The notes under the pieces are model-generated. The model was not told the origin of the DNA. It saw nothing but the letters and a program-made list of their open reading frames with translations, and did not search any database. A program made the position numbers and the translations under genes. This document shows positions 7,622 through 12,691 of a DNA stretch of 12,691 bases, piece after piece. Position 1 is the first letter of the stretch. Each line of letters opens with the position of its first letter. This DNA comes from Candidatus Avimonoglobus intestinipullorum (GTDB lineage: Bacteria; Bacillota; Clostridia; UBA1381), in contig DVND01000024.1 in the NCBI GenBank assembly GCA_018714645.1, positions 1 through 12,691 of the forward strand, given 5' to 3'.

Positions 7622-9934
7622 AAATTTAAAAAAATAGTGGCGGCATTTGCCGGTGCCGCCCTTGCAATGAGCTGTTTCGGCGGCCTTTCCGTGTTTGCGG
7701 CGGATGAAATCAGTGCGGTTGCTTATGGGACGGACGCCTATACGGAAAAGAGCGAGGCGCTGACTGTTTCCACCAGCGGCCATGTATTGGACAATGGGCA
7801 GGTTGCAGAGTTCAGTGCAGCGGCGCTGCCGGAAGGCGGGCTTTCCGTCACCTATCCGATTACAGTTCCCGAGGACGGCGTCTATAGCGTTGAGCTGTCA
7901 GCAAATAACTATGATGCGGGGTTGTCCTCATATGCCATTTATGTGGACGATAATGAGCCGGTTGCCGTGCAGGCGGGAAACGTGCTGATGTCGCAGCCGC
8001 ATCCGGATGGCGGGAACCTTGCGCGCTATATGAGCGTTTTCCAAATGGATTTGGAGTATACCCTGACCGAAGGGACGCATACGGTCACAGTTCAAATTAC
8101 AGGAACCATGGGCAATGGAAGCGTCCGGGCGTATTTTGAATATTTGAAGCTCATAAAAGACGCGGGCGAGGATGATGACGGCCCGGTTGAGGATATTTTC
8201 GTATACGGAACCTCGCAATACAGGGAAAAAAGCGATCTCTTAAATGTGGTAACGGGTTCCGGCAATGAGGTGAATAACGGGCGCGCGATCCGTATAAACG
8301 CCGCCAGCCTGGGGGACGACGGGTATTTATATATCACTTATCCGTTTGAAGTGAAACGCACGGGGGCCTATACCCTGGCGATCAATGCAGGGAAGTATGA
8401 CGTGGGGTATTTGTCCAAGTATTCCTTCAGCTTTGACGACGGTGCGGACATCCCCATGGAGTCTTCCATTGTCACCGGCGCGGCGGAGCACCCGCAGGCC
8501 GGCGACCCGGGGACGCACGGGTTTGGCAATATGATGGTTTATACCACCAACCAGATCATAGAGCTGGAAAAAGGGATGCACACGGTGACGTTCAAGCTCA
8601 CCTCCCTCCGCGAGCAGGGGAACGTGTATCAGTTCCTGGAATATTTCCAATTGAGGTTCATTGATGAGGAAGCGATGGTGGCGGAGGTAGAAGCGCTGAT
8701 TGACACAATCGGCACGGTCACGCTGGAAAGCAAACCGGCAATTGACGCGGCGCGGGCGGCATATGACGCCCTGCTGGATTATCTGAAGCCCAATGTGTCA
8801 AATTATGACGTACTCACCCAGGCGGAACATGATTATAACCGTCTGCTGCATGCGGGTTCTTCCTCCATCACGATCTACGGCTCGGATCCGTATTCGTCGA
8901 AAACGGAGGAGCTGGGTTATACGGTTTCAACGGACCCGTTTGCGAACGGGAAGGTGGTCGCGCTCCAGTACCGGCAGAGTACGCTGCCGGAGGGCGGGCT
9001 GAGCATCACCTATACATTTGACGTCTATAACGAGGGGACGTATACCCTGTATCTGTCCTCCCCGAAGCTCAGCAATATCTATATGTCCCCCTATGCGATC
9101 ACGGTGGACGGCGGTGCGGCGACAGATATTTCAACGGCTGTTGTGGAGCGGGAGGACGTACATCCGGACGGCGGAAGCTACAGCGAATACCTGGGCCGGT
9201 ATAAGACTACCCTGAAATTTGATTTTGCAGAAGGGTCGCACACGGTGACCTTCCACGTTACCGGAACCCGCCAAAATGGGGATTTCTGGTGCTATCTGGA
9301 ATACATCCGGTTTGTATTGGATGAGGATATTGCATCCATCCGGTTCAATGAGGATATGGGATACGCAGAAATTGGCGAAACCTACACGGCGCCGCTGACT
9401 GCGATTGGTGCTGTTTCCGGGGATGAAGTGGATCTGGCGGAGGCAGAAGTTCGTTACACCAGCAGTAATCCCGCAGTGGCAACCGCTGATGATGCGGGCA
9501 TTGTGACGCCGGTGGGCTTCGGTTCGGTGACCATCCGGGCGCAAGTCAGCAAAGGAAGCTTTACGGGCAGCGCAGAGATGGCCGTAGGAGTCAGTGCTGA
9601 TGGGATATATTGCGCACCGCAAGGGTATTTTGATTCAGAGAACGGCCAATTGACAGCGCTTTCGCAGCTGGAGAACGATCTGGCAGCAAGAACGGCGATC
9701 TTTAACAATAGTGAAGAAGAAAAAACGGTGACGCTGGTGCTGGCGCTTTATAAGGACGGCGCACTGGCACAGTATCAGACGGCGTCATACACCGTTGACG
9801 CGGGCGAGAGCGTGGATCAAGCTGAAGTTGTTTTGGAAGGTGCAGCGTATGAAGCGGGTATGAGCGCGCGGCTGTTCCTCTGGGGAGACGCATCCATTCC
9901 GGCTCCTGTCGGCAGTGCGGCAGAGCTGCAATAA
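7613..9934 (+). CDS. Secreted protein with three CBM-like modules, helical spacer, Big_2 and C-terminal beta domain
   Basis: A non-catalytic exported protein, 773 residues from GTG 7613 or 771 from the preferred ATG 7619. Numbering here is from 7613. The signal peptide ends at about 30 (SVFA before ADE). A Cys at 21 is not in a good lipobox. CBM-like modules lie at about 33-183 (A), 193-352 (B) and 416-569 (C). Between B and C, a helical spacer (353-412) carries IDTIGTVTLESK and ARAAYDAL, a FIVAR-like unit common in Gram-positive surface proteins. A Big_2 Ig domain (570-662) shows YTSSNPAVATADDAGIV. The last 100 residues form a beta domain ending in LFLWGD. Modules A and C are the closest pair (LPEGGLS and HPDGG in both). 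I see no enzyme domain or wall anchor. Glycan capture or bridging is inferred; the modules could instead bind protein. Confidence 0.82.
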   Translation: MDMKFKKIVAAFAGAALAMSCFGGLSVFAADEISAVAYGTDAYTEKSEALTVSTSGHVLDNGQVAEFSAAALPEGGLSVTYPITVPEDGVYSVELSANNYDAGLSSYAIYVDDNEPVAVQAGNVLMSQPHPDGGNLARYMSVFQMDLEYTLTEGTHTVTVQITGTMGNGSVRAYFEYLKLIKDAGEDDDGPVEDIFVYGTSQYREKSDLLNVVTGSGNEVNNGRAIRINAASLGDDGYLYITYPFEVKRTGAYTLAINAGKYDVGYLSKYSFSFDDGADIPMESSIVTGAAEHPQAGDPGTHGFGNMMVYTTNQIIELEKGMHTVTFKLTSLREQGNVYQFLEYFQLRFIDEEAMVAEVEALIDTIGTVTLESKPAIDAARAAYDALLDYLKPNVSNYDVLTQAEHDYNRLLHAGSSSITIYGSDPYSSKTEELGYTVSTDPFANGKVVALQYRQSTLPEGGLSITYTFDVYNEGTYTLYLSSPKLSNIYMSPYAITVDGGAATDISTAVVEREDVHPDGGSYSEYLGRYKTTLKFDFAEGSHTVTFHVTGTRQNGDFWCYLEYIRFVLDEDIASIRFNEDMGYAEIGETYTAPLTAIGAVSGDEVDLAEAEVRYTSSNPAVATADDAGIVTPVGFGSVTIRAQVSKGSFTGSAEMAVGVSADGIYCAPQGYFDSENGQLTALSQLENDLAARTAIFNNSEEEKTVTLVLALYKDGALAQYQTASYTVDAGESVDQAEVVLEGAAYEAGMSARLFLWGDASIPAPVGSAAELQ
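7709..9319 (+). repeat. Three CBM-like modules (copies 2-4) split by a helical spacer
   Basis: Modules span 7709-8161 (A), 8189-8668 (B) and 8858-9319 (C), with the helical spacer at 8669-8851. Each opens with (V/I)-x-Y-G-(T/S)-(D/S)-x-Y and has a Y-x-F/I-x-V-x-x-x-G-x-Y strand pair. Each then has L-S-x-Y or M-S-P-Y before a V/F-D-D/G turn, G-x-H-T-V-T-(V/F), and a closing F/L-E-Y-(L/F/I)-(K/Q/R). The shared order shows tandem duplication of one module type. Confidence 0.8.
7825..9000 (+). repeat. DNA-level repeat between modules A and C
   Basis: An 18-base stretch at 7825-7842 recurs at 8983-9000 with one mismatch (GGAAGG against GGAGGG) and encodes LPEGGL in both places. The copies are 1158 bases apart at equivalent positions in modules A and C. 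Module B has a different sequence there (LGDDGY). Confidence 0.75.
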
Positions 9935-9943
9935 TATGCATTC

Positions 9944-9962
9944 AACCCGCCGCGGGCGGGTT
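9944..9962 (+). other. GC-rich intercistronic hairpin without U-tract
   Basis: AACCCGCC (9944-9951) pairs with GGCGGGTT (9955-9962) across a three-base GCG loop, an 8-bp stem with six G-C pairs. It lies in the 60-base gap between the two CBM-module genes, 10 bases after the TAA. The bases after it (AGAAAATATAAT) are not a T-run, so it is not a standard intrinsic terminator. It could be an mRNA-processing or stability element, a weak attenuator, or a terminator that has lost its U-tract. Confidence 0.6.
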
Positions 9963-9976
9963 AGAAAATATAATAT

Positions 9977-9984
9977 GAAAGGTG
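9977..9984 (+). promoter_or_regulatory. Ribosome binding site of the last gene, long spacing
   Basis: GAAAGGTG is the only Shine-Dalgarno-like sequence before the ATG at 9995. About 12 bases lie between AGG and the ATG, longer than for the other genes here. The in-frame ATG at 9995 starts a clear signal peptide, so the start is kept. Together with the hairpin upstream, the spacing suggests lower expression of this gene. Confidence 0.55.
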
Positions 9985-9994
9985 CGATTTGAAC

Positions 9995-12691
9995 ATGAGA
10001 AAAAGCAAAGGGATTATTGCCCTTGCAGCGGCGGTTACAATGCTGCTGACGGCAATACAGCCGGTGGGCTTTGCGGCGGATGACCCGGTATCCATTGTGA
10101 TCCCGGGGAAATCGGCAACCGCTGTGGAGTATACCTACGACGGTGAGACGTACCGGAACGACAATGAAAAGTATGTACAATGGGCAAATGACAAGACGTA
10201 CGGTGAAACCAACATGCATATTTCCTCCCGCATTAGCCCGCTTCCGGATGGGAATTACCAGGCGGACGTGACGAAATTTTCCGATGGTATTACCTTGGAA
10301 TACACGGTAAACATTGAAGAAGCGGGCGTGTACCAGCTGGATATTTCGGGAAGCGACGTCACGCATATGTACCGTTCCGCATATGCCGTGGCGATGGACG
10401 ATTTGGAATTTAAGGCAATTAATGTCCTGAATTCCGAGGTGACGGATCTGCCTCCGGCGAATGCGGACGGGTTGTATAAGCATTATGCAACGCCGTTCAA
10501 ATATGATTTGGAAGCAGGGCAGCATACCTTCAAGGTGAAACTTCTGGGAAAAGCTGCGAATGCGGAGAAATTGCAGTATGATGCATATATAAATATTATT
10601 ACCTTCAACAAAACAACGGACACAGCTGTCAATGATATTTATATACATGGTTTGGATGCTTATTCCGCAGCAACGGAGGGATTGTCAATATATAGAGATG
10701 CAAATGGGCCGGAGGTTGGAGGAACACAAACCGGTTCTGCGGCAATGATGCGGACGCCCGACGGCGTTTTTGCCGATGGGGGATACGTGGTGACTTATCC
10801 CTTTACGGTAACGGAAGCGGGCGCATATCGAGTGACCGGCCTTGGGGCGAACGATCAAGGCGCAGAATGGCTCTCAAAGAACGCTATTTCCATTGATGAT
10901 GCGCCGTATACAAAAATGATTGACATGCGGTCAGCGAATAATGCGTATCCTATCACAGCAACCCACATGAGAGATATGCAGGTGAACAAACGGTATTGGC
11001 TGACGGAAGGAACGCACTATTTGAATTTCTGGATTTATGAAGAACGTAACACTGGCGATAGCAATAATGATAATAATGCTTATGCATATTTTGATTACAT
11101 CAAGTTGACCCGTGAGGAAGCAACGGACGGCAGTTTTTCCGTATATGGCACGGATGATTCCACAAACAATTTTGCGTCCCTGCCGGAGGCATGGCAGGGG
11201 ATTACAAACCAGTATGTGATTAGTGGGAAAGGTACTTTTGCGAATGTTGGGGATCATCCCGAATATGATGGGAAAGTGATGTCTGTTGTAGCTAGTGCAA
11301 CACAAGAGGAGTTCCCGGAATCCGGTATTGAAGTGGACTATCCGTTCTATGTGGAAAAAACCGGCTGGTATCAGCTCGATGTGGCTAAAAATAATAACGG
11401 CGGTTGGTTCTCGCCGCTGGAACTGGGCGTAGACGGCGCGTTGAGCGCGTTTGCACAGGGATCTTCAGCGCATATTACGGCTGAAACAAAATTGGATGGG
11501 AACTATACAAATTATCAGACCGATTTGCAGTATTATTTGGAAGAAGGGCTGCATACATTTAACTTTAAATTGACGGGGATTGCGCCCGATAGGGGCAGCA
11601 CGCTGGCATTCCTGGCAGAAGCGAAATTTACGCCGGTTCCGGAAGAGGATTTGCCAACAGAATTGCAAGTAAAAGCGAAGGATCCAATCTCAGAGATCCC
11701 GGCAGAGGTTGCAGTTGTTACCGATACGATGGCAGAAGCGGGTTCCAATACAGCAGTACGGTTTAGAACGAATCCGGGATTTCTTCAGGAACCGGGTGTA
11801 GATGTTGTATATCCGTTTAATGTCTATGTATCAGGCACTTATACGATAAATACAGTTGCAGGCGGCAATTTAAGCCATGGAAGCTTGTCTGATTATACAA
11901 TTGGCATCGATGATACAATGTTTGATTTGGAAAGCAGTATCACTGGTGAAACGTCATATGGTATAAACGACTTATTGAGAATATATGAAACGAATTTGAC
12001 CTGCAACCTGACAGCGGGTGTACATTATTTGACATTCCGCATTGAAAACGAACGGCCAGAAGGCGGCGCCTATGCATTCTTTGATTATGTTGATCTGGAG
12101 CTGGAGGAAGAGCCGGAGTTGAACCTGGAGATCGCAGATGAGTATGTGGAAAAGGGCGGATCAACCTATGTAACGCTTACATCCGTAAATCCGCGGACAG
12201 GTGCGGTAGTGGATGAAGTATATGAATCCGTAACCTACAGCAGCAGCGATACGTCTGTTGCTACGGTCGAACAGGATAGGACAGTTACGGCGGTCGGCCC
12301 TGGGAAAGCGGCAATTATCGCGGATGTAGTGCGTCAGAACGGTGAGGAAGAACGTGTTTCTGTGGATATTAAGGTGACAGTGAACGCTTTGTACTGTGAA
12401 GTGGACGGCTTTACGCTGGACGGGGAAGCGCTGACAGAACTGACTGGCGGGACCCATTCCGTAGGTGCGAAGGTGAACATTCAAAATAACGAACTCTTCC
12501 CCGGGAAGGCGACGATTGTCTTTGCAGTATATGCAGGCAACACGCTGAAGGGGATAGAGGTTGTATCAGACAATGCAGTGGAAGGATTTTACACAACGCC
12601 ATATGAACTGACGCTGGATAACTTTGACATGGATGGCGTGACACAGCTGTCTGTCATGGTTTGGAACGATATTGGCGATTTGCAGCCGATT
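9995..12691 (+). CDS. Secreted protein with four CBM-like modules, Big_2 and C-terminal beta domain (3' end outside window)
   Basis: The frame is open from ATG 9995 to the last base, 899 codons with no stop. The signal peptide ends at about 27-28 (PVGFA before ADD). Four CBM-like modules lie at about 33-206, 212-373, 379-547 and 555-705. Big_2 (706-797) shows YSSSDTSVATVEQ. A beta domain follows from 798 and reaches MVWNDIGDLQPI at the edge. The preceding gene's protein has the same order of modules, then Big_2, then the same type of tail ending in LFLWGD. The two are therefore paralogues, and the stop is probably not far beyond the window. Modules 1-3 are more diverged and have longer insertions. 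Several stretches are visibly more AT-rich than the neighbouring gene. No catalytic domain, SLH or LPXTG is seen. Glycan binding is inferred; the substrate is unknown. Confidence 0.85.
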   Translation, partial: MRKSKGIIALAAAVTMLLTAIQPVGFAADDPVSIVIPGKSATAVEYTYDGETYRNDNEKYVQWANDKTYGETNMHISSRISPLPDGNYQADVTKFSDGITLEYTVNIEEAGVYQLDISGSDVTHMYRSAYAVAMDDLEFKAINVLNSEVTDLPPANADGLYKHYATPFKYDLEAGQHTFKVKLLGKAANAEKLQYDAYINIITFNKTTDTAVNDIYIHGLDAYSAATEGLSIYRDANGPEVGGTQTGSAAMMRTPDGVFADGGYVVTYPFTVTEAGAYRVTGLGANDQGAEWLSKNAISIDDAPYTKMIDMRSANNAYPITATHMRDMQVNKRYWLTEGTHYLNFWIYEERNTGDSNNDNNAYAYFDYIKLTREEATDGSFSVYGTDDSTNNFASLPEAWQGITNQYVISGKGTFANVGDHPEYDGKVMSVVASATQEEFPESGIEVDYPFYVEKTGWYQLDVAKNNNGGWFSPLELGVDGALSAFAQGSSAHITAETKLDGNYTNYQTDLQYYLEEGLHTFNFKLTGIAPDRGSTLAFLAEAKFTPVPEEDLPTELQVKAKDPISEIPAEVAVVTDTMAEAGSNTAVRFRTNPGFLQEPGVDVVYPFNVYVSGTYTINTVAGGNLSHGSLSDYTIGIDDTMFDLESSITGETSYGINDLLRIYETNLTCNLTAGVHYLTFRIENERPEGGAYAFFDYVDLELEEEPELNLEIADEYVEKGGSTYVTLTSVNPRTGAVVDEVYESVTYSSSDTSVATVEQDRTVTAVGPGKAAIIADVVRQNGEEERVSVDIKVTVNALYCEVDGFTLDGEALTELTGGTHSVGAKVNIQNNELFPGKATIVFAVYAGNTLKGIEVVSDNAVEGFYTTPYELTLDNFDMDGVTQLSVMVWNDIGDLQPI
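10091..12109 (+). repeat. Four tandem CBM-like modules (copies 5-8)
   Basis: Modules span about 10091-10612, 10628-11113, 11129-11635 and 11657-12109. The recurring blocks are Y-x-F/V-x-V-x-x-x-G-x-Y (LEYTVNIEEAGVYQL, VTYPFTVTEAGAYRV, VDYPFYVEKTGWYQL, VVYPFNVYVSGTYTI) and L-x-x-G-x-H-x-(F/L)-x-(V/F), with GQHTF, GTHYL, GLHTF and GVHYL. Modules 2 and 4 close with YFDYIKL and FFDYVDL. Module 1 is the least like the others and is long (about 174 residues). Confidence 0.78.

Noticed and set aside
7670..7690. Lipobox at Cys21 of the fourth protein
   Set aside because: The preceding residues are A-M-S rather than L-A/S-G/A, and hydrophobic sequence with a better SVFA cleavage site follows. It is a Sec type I signal peptide.
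9944..9962. The hairpin as a standard rho-independent terminator
   Set aside because: The stem is strong, but the following bases are AGAAAATATAAT, not a T-run, on the + strand. The - strand side also has no T-run.
9969..9974. Perfect TATAAT (-10-like) before the last gene
   Set aside because: There is no -35 element at the proper distance (CCCGCC lies there). A start of transcription about 7 bases downstream would fall in the ribosome binding site. It is probably chance in an AT-rich gap.
9785..10648. 287-codon open frame on the - strand across the last intergenic gap
   Set aside because: It runs antisense through two well-supported genes and the hairpin. Its product has no recognisable domain or signal, and its composition is typical of a reverse-strand shadow.

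Overview
The window is a single-direction block of genes for secreted and surface proteins, and it looks like part of one carbohydrate-utilisation operon. It starts in the last codons of a sugar ABC-transporter permease. Five large genes follow, all on the + strand, with gaps of only 9 to 60 bases. Each encodes a protein with a Sec signal peptide and no detectable cytoplasmic domain. I see no rRNA, tRNA, CRISPR array, insertion sequence or convincing promoter, and no gap longer than about 60 bases.

The S-layer homology (SLH) domains, the MalG/LacG-type permease, strong AGGAGG-like ribosome binding sites and the Big_2 and helical spacer modules point to a Bacillota (Firmicutes) bacterium. An anaerobic member of class Clostridia is most likely. 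A gut or rumen habitat would fit, but that is inference.

Layout: 2-130, 3' end of the permease gene. 155-3340, a 1061-residue multi-domain clan GH-A glycoside hydrolase with a carbohydrate-binding-like module on each side. 3368-5059, a protein with an Ig-like domain, helical repeats, a Gly/Ser linker and three canonical C-terminal SLH repeats. 5075-7609, a protein with three degenerate N-terminal SLH repeats and about 640 residues of unrecognised beta-rich sequence. 7613/7619-9934, a non-catalytic protein with three CBM-like modules, a helical spacer, a Big_2 domain and a C-terminal beta domain. 9995-12691, a related protein with four CBM-like modules that runs off the window. A GC-rich hairpin without a U-tract separates the last two genes.

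Working model (inference): the hydrolase cuts an extracellular polysaccharide near the cell, the SLH proteins form or decorate the surface layer, and the two multi-module proteins capture glycan or bridge glycan, enzyme and surface. The ABC transporter then imports the released oligosaccharides. The most notable feature is that one jelly-roll module type occurs about eight times, in the hydrolase and both non-catalytic proteins. The substrate cannot be read from the sequence.
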